Assembly (NCBI GenBank): GCA_037447655.1
Contig: JBBHKE010002706.1
Span: 248,001-312,000, forward strand
Direction of reading: 5' to 3'
From: Zygnema cylindricum
Taxonomy: Eukaryota; Streptophyta; Zygnematophyceae; Zygnematales; Zygnemataceae
DNA: 64,000 bases
The notes beneath the pieces are model-generated. The model did no database searches and was not told the origin of the DNA. It saw nothing but the letters and a program-made list of their open reading frames with translations. The position numbers and the translations under genes are program-made. Shown in pieces: positions 48,456 through 59,452 of the stretch. Within the stretch, counting starts at the first letter, position 1, and every line of letters starts with the position of its first letter.

Positions 48456-49307
48456 GTGAGGTGTCCGCCAACGGGCTTTGGAGGAACTCACTATGAAGAA
48501 TCATTTGGGGCTTTCCAGAAAACCAACCGGAGTAACGATGCAACGGAAGGTGAAGGGAAAATCATTACCATGGAAGGAGGAAAAGGGGAGAAGGATAAAG
48601 GAACACCGATGGTGAGGGGAGCTAGGCTCTCGGCTACAGTTCCACTTGTGGAGGCTATAACTAAACAAAAAATTGAAGAAAATGACAAGAAAATTTGGGA
48701 ATATAAAAACACAATAGAAAAACCTCTCATATTTAGATATGTGTCTAAGTCCATAGCTATCATTCTTTTAAATCTAACCAAGTCTTCCGAAATCTGGGAA
48801 ACACTAATTCAGATTTATAAGAGTGAGACTATACAGAGGCAACAATTAGTAAAACAGGAAATGGAGGCCTATGTTTATAAAGGCGGTAACATGATAGAGT
48901 TTTGCAATGATTTTGTTGCGTTATTGAGGCGAGAAAGATTAATACACTAATCATGATGCTTCCAGATTTACCGTATGTAGGGAATGGATGGCTCCTCATG
49001 GACTTGGAGCATAACCACTGGGATAATTTTTGTGAGGGAAAGCACTTTGGAACTTCATAGGAGAAGTAACAGGGTGAATGCATTTACAGATGGTGGTGAC
49101 TGGCGGAAGCATGATGAGAAGAACGACCGTGACGAGCGGAAGCGTGATGAGAGTAACAAAGACAAAGGTAAACCTTATCGGAACTTCGGTGGAAAGAGAG
49201 GGAGAGGAAAAGAAAGGGGAGCTTTGAAAAAGGGGGTTTGCTTCTTTTGTAGTAAACCAGATCAATATATGGAGGAATGCCCTTGTTTGGAAGAACTTAG
49301 AAGTTAG
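48456..49307 (+). pseudogene. Broken Copia-type gag gene
   Basis: The first frame (48456-48950) resembles Copia gag of the UBN2 type (SSEIWETLIQIYKSE, LVKQEMEAYVYKGG, MIEFCNDFVALL). Compared with the sister copy at 59453, about 50 bases are lost near 48920-48940, giving a stop soon after. The frame resumes at 48984 through a basic KRGRGKERGA stretch into a zinc knuckle (CFFCSKPDQYMEEC). The knuckle has Gln where CX2CX4HX4C has His. Confidence 0.72.
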
Positions 49308-49499
49308 AATGTGAATGAGGAGGAAGAAGGGGAAGAGGAGAAAGAGGAGGAAGAAATTTTGGAGCTTCTTCACATTGGTAGTATGGGGAAGAGAGAAAAA
49401 CACACATAAATTCCACGAAGGCAACATTGTGCTTTTGGAGGTATAAAGGAAGAAAAAAAAGAGGAGATACTCAAGGGAATTAAGCATGATGAGGATGTC

Positions 49500-50156
49500 A
49501 TGGAGTGTAAAGTGTTTGACTTAGAGATGAGAAAGTCAGATATGAGTGAAATAGGGAAAAATCAAAATATTGAGAATACTTTTATAGATATTTTGGAAAC
49601 AGAAAACATGGTCGGAAGGGGAGACTACAACAGATCCGAGGAAATGGGAGAAGTAAATCTAGAGGGGGTTTTGAAAGATATGGGAGAAGAGGAATATCTA
49701 ATGAAACGTTTAGGGGAGGAGAAATATTTTTTGGGAATAAAAATAGAAAGTGATAGTGGAAAGAAATCGATGGGAGAGAGTGAGGAAAGCTCAATTTTTG
49801 GGGGTAATGGGTTTGACATCAGTAAAGGAAATGATGGCATTTATGAAGGTGTGCTTGTAAAAGGGTGAGCATCTAGGTGTATGTTGCAGATTGGAGATGG
49901 GGCTGGCTGTTTGAATTGCAAGGGGAATATTGGATTTAGTGTGGATGGAAAAGAGATGTGGATTAAATCTTGGCTCGGATTTATGGAAAGTGGGATGCTA
50001 AACACAATGTGTGATGCAATTATTATTTTGGTTCATGTAATGCACTCTTGTAAATACGAGCGTATTTTTCTTCAATTTATGAAAGGAAAAGGAAAAAAAA
50101 AAAGGGGGGGGAGGGGATGTTTGTTTATTTGTTTGCTGCAGTTGAAAGGAAAATAG
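49500..50156 (+). pseudogene. Glu-rich region and reverse-transcriptase-like remnant
   Basis: The frame at 49500-49868 includes LGEEKYFLGIKIE, resembling the Copia reverse-transcriptase stretch of the form DLGE..YFLGI. It continues in a second frame (49881-50156). No catalytic YxDD box or integrase is seen. The sister copy at 60120-60733 has the same arrangement. Confidence 0.45.
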
Positions 50157-50174
50157 ACTAGAAAATAAGGGGAG

Positions 50175-52334
50175 TGTTGATATTTGAGTATTTTTTAGGT
50201 CTGAATTAGGATAGAAAAGAGCAAAGGCATTATGCCTTTAACTCCCTTCTCCAAGCCCCCACACTTGTCGTAGTCACTAAAGGCTAGAGAAGGAGCTAGA
50301 GCCATGGTTGCCTAAAGCTCATTAGAGAAGACAGGAGGTGAATTAGGTAGATTTACCAAAAGGTACTTGACGGACCCAAGAATTGATCCTTGTACCTGTC
50401 ATCTGACAAGTCAACTGTAGCCGGTAGCTTTGTCCATTTAATCTAGGACTAGTGCTAAGGTACATTGGGTTTGATATGTATTTAAACATGTACACGTAGG
50501 TTTTTCCATTTAACTAGATTACGGTTATAAGGCATAGAAACAATTCTACTCTTAGTATCGGACGAAACAAATAGTACGGACATATGTTTCGACGGTCTGT
50601 AATATATACCGATATCAATAGGACGGTCGTGGTTAGCGCCGGCTTCGCGGAAAGGACATTTGGCGGTTTGCGGACTCCGCCACTCCGGATGACACGTGGC
50701 AACTGTCGAAATTAAAGGTTATTTTAGTATTTTCTAGGTTTTATAAAAATGCAGAAAAGAAGCAGAGGCAGTTTGCCTCTAACTTCTTTCTCCAGCTCCC
50801 ACAGTTGTTGCAGTCACTGAAAGTTGGAGAGGGAGATAGAGCCATGGCCGCCTATGCTATCCAGACGAAGAAAGACATTAGATTGGTTGATTTACTTGAC
50901 CGACTCGGGATTTTAACCGGGTACCTACCGTTTGTCAAATTGCCAATAGCCGGTAGCCTTAGCCAACTAGTCTATACCAACGTTATATGATATAGGGTTT
51001 GATAGTTATATAAATGTTTACGTGTGCGCTATTTTCATTTAACGAGATTTTTGGACATAGATATAGTTTTGTTGTACGGCGTACGAAACATCCGAAACGG
51101 ATACCGCGCAATTTGTTTCGTAGAGGAAACAAATACAGCGCAGGTATTTATGACGTCTAAGATTTAATTCCGGTTTAATCGGACGGCCGCCAAGCATGCT
51201 GAGATCGCGGAATAGGTTTTCGGCGGTTTGCGGTCGACATCACGTCAATTGACAGGTGGCACAATCACATTGGATTACGACATCTCATGAATTACAAGAT
51301 CAAATCCAAAAATGACATGTGTCGACTTCTTGGCCCTGTCGTACAATGGCCGTACAAAAAGTACACCGGCACGTGTACCTTTCTCTACAACATACTATTA
51401 TGATTGGTGCCGTACTTCAATAGATAGGGTTTTAGAGAGAGATAGGACTTAGAAATTTTTGATAGAATAGACCCTCTCTCCCAGAGAGCTTTTGTATAAA
51501 AAGGTCAACTTTGACCCTTCATAGCTTACTGCTCAGGGGAGCAAATTCAGAGATTCTTTTTGCTATAGACTCAAGAGAGTCTTACCTTTATAAGGGTAAA
51601 GGTGGTTAGAGTTTTTGTCTGCCAGAGTGGTAGTTATTCTTGTTGAAACACAAAGGGGTCAGGGTAATCCTAGAGGCTTCGTGTGAGTTGCCTATTTTGA
51701 GGACCAGTGGAGGTCTCAGAGTTGCATATTATACGGGTTTTCGAAATCTTCGGAACGGAAGACAACAAATCCGGATGTGACAAATGTTGTATTATGGCGA
51801 CGTCGTACACTGTCCGCACAGAAAGTACTCCGACATCTATATTTTATTGTACGCTACACTCTTGTGATTGGTCAGTACCTCAGTACTAAGGGGTTTAGAG
51901 AGGGGTTTAGGACTTAGAATATTTTGGGTAGGTAGCCGCCTCTCCCACAGAGCATCTTGTATAATAGTCAAACTTTGGCCAACCATAACTATTAACTCAG
52001 TTGACCAATTTCAATGATTCTTTTTGCTGCGGACTCAAGGGAGTCTAGGCTACACACGTGTGTAGTCGGTCAGAGAGTTTCCTTGCCAAGGTGGCTGCAT
52101 TTATAAGGGAAATACAAAGTGTGGAATGTTATTCAAAACTCATATTTTAACTTTGCATTCAGTGGTGGAACTGAGCACACACAAAGTCTTATTTCACAAG
52201 GGTGAAACTGTAATGGGGTTTTGATTGTCAAGGGGTCAATCATTTGGGTTTATATAAACTTCAAGTTGGCACTATCTAGGTTGGCTTCTTTGGACTTGCG
52301 AATATCATGTGGCAATGGAGCCCATAGAATTACA
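50175..52334 (+). repeat. 3' LTR, split by a nested LTR
   Basis: The left part runs to about 50703 and the right part resumes near 51728 at the position equivalent to 47731 of the 5' LTR. The intervening kilobase is a related but diverged LTR. Confidence 0.8.
50704..51726 (+). mobile_element. Solo LTR nested in the 3' LTR
   Basis: It starts TGTCGAAATTAAAGG and ends CTCAGAGTTGCA. It is a diverged relative of the surrounding LTR and closer at its 3' end to the reverse LTR at 58099-59377 (TGGAGGTCTCAGAGTT). No clean target duplication is visible (GCAAC left, TATTA right). Confidence 0.7.
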
Positions 52335-53265
52335 GAAGCCAATAAACAAACAATCGCCAACTCGAAACCATATAAAGATCTACATAGAATATAAAAATAT
52401 CAATAAAGTAATAGATGCACGTATTTGTATGATATTTCACGAAGCACCTATCAACGTGCTTCAGACAAACCATTTACAAATAACTTTCTTTCCTCATTTT
52501 AATGCAATGTGTTTTCAACCCGTTTGATTATATTGTTTAAGGTTCAAAAAGTGAGACGACCCTCTAGGGATATACAAACACACAAGTGAACTCTCATATA
52601 TGTCTTAGATAAAGAGCAACATAAAACTCATTTTAGATTAATCATTATCTATATTAGATTACAAAACGAATCCAACAAAAAACTATATTTGATTACAAAG
52701 CAAATGCAACAAAAAACTAACTTTATTAATGTGTTTGCTTGGCNNNNNNNNNNCTGCACCGCAGTGCCTATTTTTCATATTAACTTAGGCTGCCAGAATT
52801 AGATGCGGATGTTGGAACCTGTTAAAAGACATTACAACAAAAGCAACTTTTCTTTTTAGACATGTTTGGACATGCTTTGCCATGCCGGCAGTCATTTATT
52901 GCGATTACCTTCAGGTGGGGATCCCGCCATAAGGCAATCATTGTAGAATGACCGCGTATATCTGCTATAGGTATCAAAACTAAACATCAACTCGCATCAA
53001 AGTTCAAAATAGCAGATCCAAACATCACAAAGTTATCAAATCAAAACAAACATGAACAAAAAAAAAAAAAAAGCAAAAAAAAATGCTTTAAAAGCCTAAA
53101 AAGAAAGAAAACGAAAAAAAAAAAAAAACAAGTACAAACAAAACTAAACTATTGAAACACTACAAACCTAGACGATAAAACTTGAAACTACGCTCAACTA
53201 CAAATCAAAACTATGGATATCGTCTATATGCGCCAGTAAGATGTTACTAACGGAATACCGCCCTA
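52335..53265. other. AT-rich DNA containing an assembly gap
   Basis: No gene is recognised. Long A runs occur at 53050-53130. Confidence 0.45.
52744..52753. other. Assembly gap (10 N)
   Basis: Ten consecutive N. A gap of exactly ten is often a placeholder, so the true missing length is unknown and continuity across it should not be assumed. Confidence 0.99.
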
Positions 53266-54642
53266 GGGGTGGACTTCCATTAGCGTTATTTACTGACGGC
53301 CGTACCGTTTCGTACAGGTTTGTACAGATTTTTCTTTTCAACGAAAACAACATTACAGAAAATTGTCCAAGGTTGTAGGCGTAGATTAAGACCGTCGGAT
53401 TCAATTATACTTTTTATCCGTGACGCCACGTCACCAACCCTACAGTTTGTTAAGACCGTGCACATGGAGGACAGTTCTCGAATACAGAACGTGTAAAAAT
53501 AGGCCGCGTGGAAAAGGTAAAAAATCCACGATGAGCGCGCGCGTATGTGCGTACACGTCGCAAGGGCCATGTGCCTTCCGCCAGGGTGGTTGCGAATCCG
53601 CCAAAATCATCCCGTCACGCTCCCACCATCAAAGTTTGCCGCCGCCTTTTTGTCGTTGCGTTTTGATATTTTGGGGAGTACATTTAATGCCCTCTGTACG
53701 AGTTATTAATTACCTCCGACGGTACAGATTTTTCCTCCGCGGGTACAGATATTACCGCCACTCGTACAAATATTGCGTTTAAACTTTTGCATCCTAAGGG
53801 TGGACTTCCATTATGAGTCTCAGTAATTGTATGCAAAATATTACTGAAGGGCGTGCGTTCCATTAGGTCGGGTCTGTAAATCACTTTTTATTTGTGTGGC
53901 TTATTCTGGTTGGTAACACGTAGGTTAATATTCAATGCTTAAAATCTTGAAAGAATCTTTGAACAAAATGTCAGAATGCATTATTCTGTACGAGCGGAGG
54001 TAATATCTGTACCAGCGGAGGTAATTAATGACTCATACAGAGCGCATTAAATGTACTACCCAAACTTTCAAAACGCAACGACAAAAAGGCGGCGACAAAC
54101 TTTGATGGTGGGAGCGTGACGAGATAATTTCGGCGGATTCGCAGCCACCCTGGCGGAAGGCACATGGCCCTCGCGACGTGTATGCACATACGCGTGCGCT
54201 CATCGTGGATTTTTTTACCTTTTCCACGCGGCCAATTTTTACACGTTCTGTATTCGAGAACTGTCCTCCATGTGCACGGTCTTAACATACTGTAGGGTTG
54301 GTGACGTGGCGTCACGGATAAAAAGTATAATTCAATCCGACGGTCTTAATCTACGCCTACAACCTTGGACAATTTTGTGTAATGTTGTTTTCGTTGAAAA
54401 AAAAAATTTCCGTACACTTGTACAAAACGGTACGGCCTTTAGTTTAAAACCCCACTTTTTCGCTAATGGAAAACCACCCTAAGATTCTTTGAAGATTTTA
54501 AGCATCTAATATTAACATACGTGTTACCAACCAGAATGAGCCATTGAAATAAAAAGTGGTTTAAAGTCGCGACCTAATGGAAGGCACGCCCTTCAGTAAA
54601 ATTTTATGTACAATTAATGAGACGCCTAATGGAAGTCCATCC
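53266..54642. mobile_element. Family D foldbacks with interleaved ends
   Basis: The left end at 53266 (GGGGTGGACTTCCATTAGCG) pairs with the inverse at 54479 (CGCTAATGGAAAACCACCC). A second left end at 53798 (GGGTGGACTTCCATTATGAG) pairs with the inverse at 54642. Long arms (53430-53740 and 54000-54300) are inverted copies. TAA flanks 53798, 54479 and 54642. The open frames here are mirror copies of one another and not genes. Confidence 0.78.
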
Positions 54643-54759
54643 TAAGCCTCTAATAGGGATGGGTGGTGTACGAATCCGTTCTACTATAGCATTTTTGCTA
54701 TCACAATTCTTAGTTGCGACAGCCAAAACTGCAGTCGGGAGGTGGGGCCCATTGAATAA

Positions 54760-56242
54760 GGGTAACATTCAATCAGGCGAAAAGTGGGGAAATTTACAGA
54801 AATCCGTGACTCTCCGTACCAAATCGTACCGCCTATTTTGTTTTTGTACGAAAAACAACATTACAGAGAATATTGCCAATACTCTCCGAAGGTCTTAGAG
54901 GTAATAATGGTCGTGGGATGTTCATCTGCGAAGAGTTCGCTTCATTTTTCTGTGTAACTGTCAACCCACCTCCTCGAGGTGGGCTGACAGATACAGAAAA
55001 AAAAAATTCGTGACACGTTGGACAATTAAGCTACGTGTCATGATGTAAAACCAACGAAATATCTTGAGATTTGCACATGACACGCGCTTTCCAAAATACA
55101 ACCGAAAATAAAAACGAAATTTCGTAACATTCATTCGTCACGCTATTTTCGGAAACTTTTGTTCGTCACACTATTTCTCTCAAAGGACTTTCGTTATGTT
55201 CGAAAATATAAACCCTAAAAAATGAGCTGGCGTACACATTAGCGTCTGCAAAAAGTATAAAAGTTGCGTCGCATGATTACTTCGTACGCACGTACATGGT
55301 ACGAAAGAGAAGATTTGAAGTTAAGTTTGTCGGTGCTAAAAATCTGAAAGATACTCAATATCGGATCCTAACTTGCGTGGTGCCAATAAATTTAGAACAC
55401 GTGGCTTACAGACTATTCGTGATGGAACATCGACTCAGGGTAACCTTCCATCTACGAAAAGTGGGGTTGTTTACTAGAAAAAGTACCTTTTCTGTACTAA
55501 GTCGTACTGTTTTTTTTTTTTTTTTACAAAACATGTTTACAAGAAATTCGTTAAGATTCTCCATACTTTGTGGCGAAAAACTCCCACTGTCCGATTTTGA
55601 ATTCTCGACGTAAACGCCCCTTCTATCCTGTACCTGTCGAGTCTCCTCCGACTGTCCTCAAGAGGACACTTTGCGCCTACTGGACGCGTGTATTGGTCCA
55701 CTTGTAAAAAAAGAGTTGATCCATGACGGACATGAAGTTATATACTTATATGTGGAAAACGGCGTGCACCTTCTTACGTCGAAGCCACCCTATTCAATGC
55801 CAAAATCTTGTAGGACATCATGTCACGCCTCCGCTATAAATGTGCACAATCAAATACAAACAAAAACTTGGTTGTAGGACATCGTGTCACGCCTCCTTTT
55901 TAAATGTGCAAAATTAAGTACAGTACAGTACATGCAATCTCCTCGGTTTTTGTGCCGGTGGTACCACGACAAATACAAGAAAGTTCAGGTTGTACATTAG
56001 CGTCACGCTACTAGATTTTTTAATCGGCTTCCGCCCGTACATATATGCAGTCGAAATTTTGTACTTTTCAAAACTTTCAATATTCTTGGTCGGCTTAACA
56101 GAATCCTACGTGGTACCAATCGAAATCCAACACGTAAGCAATTTTTGCTTTACTGCCACGACCTGATGGAAAAGTGTTACAAATTTTACTGTCAGTAAAC
56201 GAGACCGTACAATTACTGGGAACACCTGATGGAAGGTTACCC
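54760..56242. mobile_element. Family D-like composite element
   Basis: The left end is GGGTAACATTCAATCAGG and the right end CCTGATGGAAGGTTACCC, with TAA left and TCA right. Another left-type end (GGGTAACCTTCCATC) lies near 55439, so it may be two elements sharing a right end. No coding capacity is recognised. Confidence 0.65.
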
Positions 56243-56539
56243 TCATAGCCTGTTCCCACCAGAAAAAAATTCACTTGCGCAACCGACGGGCGTTCGAATA
56301 ATGTACGGATTTCCGAGCACCGACTTTTTTGTTTTCGGAAATATTCAGAAAACCGTAAAAACTAACTTCCTCAAAATATTGGGGGATATTAAAGTCGGGT
56401 TAAAGTAGTGTATTTTTGTGAAACAGACCAACGGTAACCCGAAAAGTTGACGTAGCAAAACCAACATTTTACGGCTATTTCGTGTTTTCGCGCGAAAAAA
56501 TCTGCAGGACTTTGAACCACCGTCGTCGTTCTTCGAACA
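56243..56539. other. Short intergenic stretch
   Basis: Nothing recognised. Confidence 0.4.
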
Positions 56540-56992
56540 TTCATTCTCTCCCTCTCTTTCTCGTTCTCTCTCTCCCTCTCTCTCCCCCTCTCTTTCTCTC
56601 CTTCTCTCTCTCTCCCTCTCTCTCCCTCTCTCTCTTTTTCTCTCTCTCTCATCTTTCACTCTCTCTCTCTCTCTCCCCTTTCCCCTCTCTCTTTCTCTAT
56701 CACTCTCTATCTCTCAATATAGTGCGGGAAAGAGTTTGGTGGCGGAAACAATTATTTTAAGGCGAAAATTGGGGTCCGAAAGAAAAGCTCTTTTGGTGCT
56801 TTCTTTTGTGGCTCTCTGTGCCGAGAAGATATGTTTTAATTCTTATGCAACTAGCTTTTTATTCCTGCTTCTTTTTCTATTTTTCATGTATTTTTTTCTT
56901 TCCCTCTCTCTCATTCTCTCTCTCTTTCTCACTCACTCACTCTCTCCCTCTCCCTCTCCCTCCCTCTCTCTCTTTCTCTCTTTTTCCCTCAT

Positions 56993-57045
<53 letters not shown>

Positions 57046-57110
57046 TTTTCCCACGTTCTTTTTTTTTTCTCTCTCTCTCTTTTTTTTCCTTTTTTTTGCT
57101 CCTTTTTTTC
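56540..57110. repeat. CT-rich microsatellite tracts
   Basis: Two (CT)n and CTCTCTCC-rich tracts (56540-56720 and 56897-57110) flank a mixed segment. Translations are low complexity. Confidence 0.88.
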
Positions 57111-57175
57111 ATTTCTATTTTATTTTCCCTCATATCGATTTCAATTTCAGTTTTTTTTTTCGGGGTTTTGATTTT

Positions 57176-57715
57176 ACAGTTATTAGTCTGTATATAAGTA
57201 TTAGTATATTATATATTATGTATAATAAGTGTTTTACCGTTAGTAGTTTGTATAATCAGTAGTGGTTCAGTTAGATGTCTGTATAATAAGTTTGTGTATA
57301 ATTAGTTTTAGGGTATAATTAAGATTACTGCATTTAGTAGTCTTTATAATCCGTAATCCGTATAAGTACAGTTATTACTTTGTATAATAGTTATTACTTT
57401 GTATAATTAGTATTAACACAGTAATTAGTCGGTATAATTAGGGCTAGTAAAGTTATAAATACTATTTAATTCATATTAACACAGTAATTAGTGTGTACAA
57501 TTAGTATAACACAGTTATTAGTCTGTATAATTAGGGTTAGCAAAGTTTTATTTTGTATTATTAGTATGAGAACATTTAATAGTTTATATAATTAGTGTTA
57601 GTGTAGTTACTAGTACTGTATAATTAGTATTAGGACAGTTTTTAGTAATGTATAGTTAGCAATAGGACTATTATTACATAATCATAATTTTTACAGTTAT
57701 TTGTTAGTATATAGA
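57176..57715. repeat. Degenerate minisatellite built on GTATAATTAGTATTA
   Basis: Repeating CAGTTATTAGTCTGTATAAT-like units of about 30-45 bp extend over about 540 bp with many substitutions and length changes. Confidence 0.8.
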
Positions 57716-57893
57716 CATCTGAAGCCTTCAAAATTGATGTGGTCAGCCTTTTTTCAAAAGCAACACAAGGGCATCAATTTTTCCGCAATCTTGTAATTTT
57801 CTATTAAACTTACTAGATTTAGACATTTAAGTTTATTTTTTGTCTTTTTGCTATTGGTTAGATCTTGAAATGAAACTTCTGCACTAGTCACGT

Positions 57894-58079
57894 TTGGAAC
57901 GCAAAAAGAGAATGGAATGGGAAACGAATATGAATACATTGGAGTTAGGGTCGTTGCAGAAACGTGAGGAAATAAAGCTACAAGAAAATGCGATGCAACG
58001 TGAAAGCGAGGCAAAAAAACGTGCGGATCACTTGGAAGAATTACGTCTGCAAATCCAACTACACAATTCCAAGATTTAG
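57894..58079 (+). pseudogene. Small coiled-coil fragment, possibly from a Harbinger Myb-like or NAM-associated protein
   Basis: The 61-codon frame is highly charged and helical (LGSLQKREEIKLQENAMQ, KKRADHLEELRLQIQ). It ends 20 bases before a reverse LTR. The composition resembles C-terminal coiled coils of plant Myb/SANT-like or NAM-associated transposon proteins, but I cannot confirm that. Confidence 0.3.
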
Positions 58080-58098
58080 AGAATGAAATTTCTGTCTC

Positions 58099-59377
58099 TG
58101 AAACTCTGAGACCTCCATTGGCCCTCAGAGTATGCAAATCCAAAAGAAGCTAATCTAGATAGTGCCGACTCCAAGTTGATATAAACCCAAATAAATGATC
58201 CCTTGACAATAAGAACCCCAATATAGATTAACCCCTGTGAAATAACACTTTCTGTGTGCTCAGTTCCACCACAGAATGCAAAGTTAGAATATGAGATTTG
58301 GACACATTCACCCACTTTGACTTTCCCTTATAAATACAGCCACCCTGGCAGACAAAAACTCTGACCGACTACACCCCTGTGTAGCCTGGACTCCCTTGAG
58401 TCCGCAGCAAAAAGAATCACTGAAAATGGTCAAGTAAATTGATAGTTATGGCTGGCCAAAGTTTGCCATTTATACAGGGTGCTCTCTGGGAGAGGCAGCT
58501 GCCTACCCAAAATTTTCTAAGTCCTAAACCCTCTCTAAAACTCTATCTTCTGAAGTACGGCACCAATCAAATTACTGTGTCGTACAGAAAAGTACAGGTG
58601 CCGATGTACTTTCAGTACAGCCATTGTACGACATGGCCAAAATGTCGACACGTGTCAAATCAGGATTAGTTACTGTAATCACCGGAATTCCCGTAGTCCA
58701 ATGTTATCACGCCACGTGTCACCTGACGTGACAAAGACCGTAAAACGCCAAAAGTACCTTTTCCGTGATCGCGGTGCTTATCGTGGCCGTCCGATCAAAA
58801 CCGGCTATAATCATAGCCGAATGTCATCCTTCCACGCGGCGCCACGTCATGCCACGTCCATAAAATCCAAAGTGACCATTCCGCGATCTCGGCGACGACG
58901 TGCGCCGTCGGATTAAATCCGACATTAAATGTCGACCGTTCAACGTGTCTGTTTCATTGGTTTCGTGCGAAATGACGTTCGCACTAAACCTTAACAAGTT
59001 CTATGTTCGTTTCGTTTCATATTCCAGTTAGATCATTTTGGTACTATACAATAGGTTAAATATGAATGAAACCCTATATAATCTAACGGACTTCTACGAC
59101 AGACTCGTTAGAGCTAACGGCTACGCCGCGCTCTATCGGTCGGGGGTTCGAGTCCTGCCGGACTCAACCTTTTTGTTGAGAGTGACTTAAGTCACTCTTT
59201 AGTCCTTCCTATGGAGCTGAGGCAGCCATGGCTCCATCGCTCTCTCTCTCTCCTTCAGTGACTACAACAAGTATGGGGGAAAGAGAGAAAAGATGGAGGC
59301 AGGCTGCCATCATTTCTTATATATGTTTCCGCTAATTTATTTTAAACTAGAAAATACAAAAACTATTTATTTCAACA
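58099..59377 (-). mobile_element. LTR in reverse orientation
   Basis: Read on the minus strand it starts TGTTGAAATAAATAG at 59377 and ends CTCAGAGTTTCA at 58099. It is related to the LTRs at 50704 and 47200. Its start abuts gag sequence of a plus-strand element, and its flanks (GTCTC and TATAA) do not match, so a simple solo insertion is not supported. Confidence 0.72.
59098..59169 (+). other. tRNA-like segment inside the reverse LTR
   Basis: It contains a perfect tRNA B-box-type sequence (GGTTCGAGTCC, 59145-59155) followed by CGGACTCA, and upstream GTTAGAGC and GCGCTCTATCGG words. I could not fold a complete cloverleaf: the T stem has one mismatch and the 5' acceptor strand does not pair. 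It is probably a decayed tRNA-derived insertion or chance resemblance. Confidence 0.35.
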
Positions 59378-59452
59378 TATAAGAGTGAGGCTATAGAAAG
59401 GAAGCGGTTAGTAAAACAAGAAATAAAGGCTTATGTTTAAAAAGGCAGTAGC

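Larger units (their letters stand above)
47200..52334 (+). mobile_element. Copia-like gag-bearing LTR retrotransposon, internally deleted
   Basis: Two LTRs begin TGTT(G/C)ATATTTGAG and end CATAGAATTACA (TG...CA). They flank an internal region of about 1.84 kb. The flanking pentamers are GAAGT (47195-47199) and GAAGC (52335-52339), a target duplication with one difference. A purine-rich tract (AAAATAAGGGGAG) precedes the 3' LTR. The internal region encodes gag and a short RT-like remnant but no recognisable protease, integrase or complete reverse transcriptase, so it is non-autonomous. The 3' LTR is interrupted by another LTR. Confidence 0.82.

Noticed and set aside
53420-54315. Pair of similar open frames on opposite strands
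   Set aside because: They are the two arms of a foldback element read in mirror image, not genes.
59098-59169. Functional tRNA gene
   Set aside because: B-box is present but the acceptor stem and a complete cloverleaf cannot be formed; listed only as tRNA-like.
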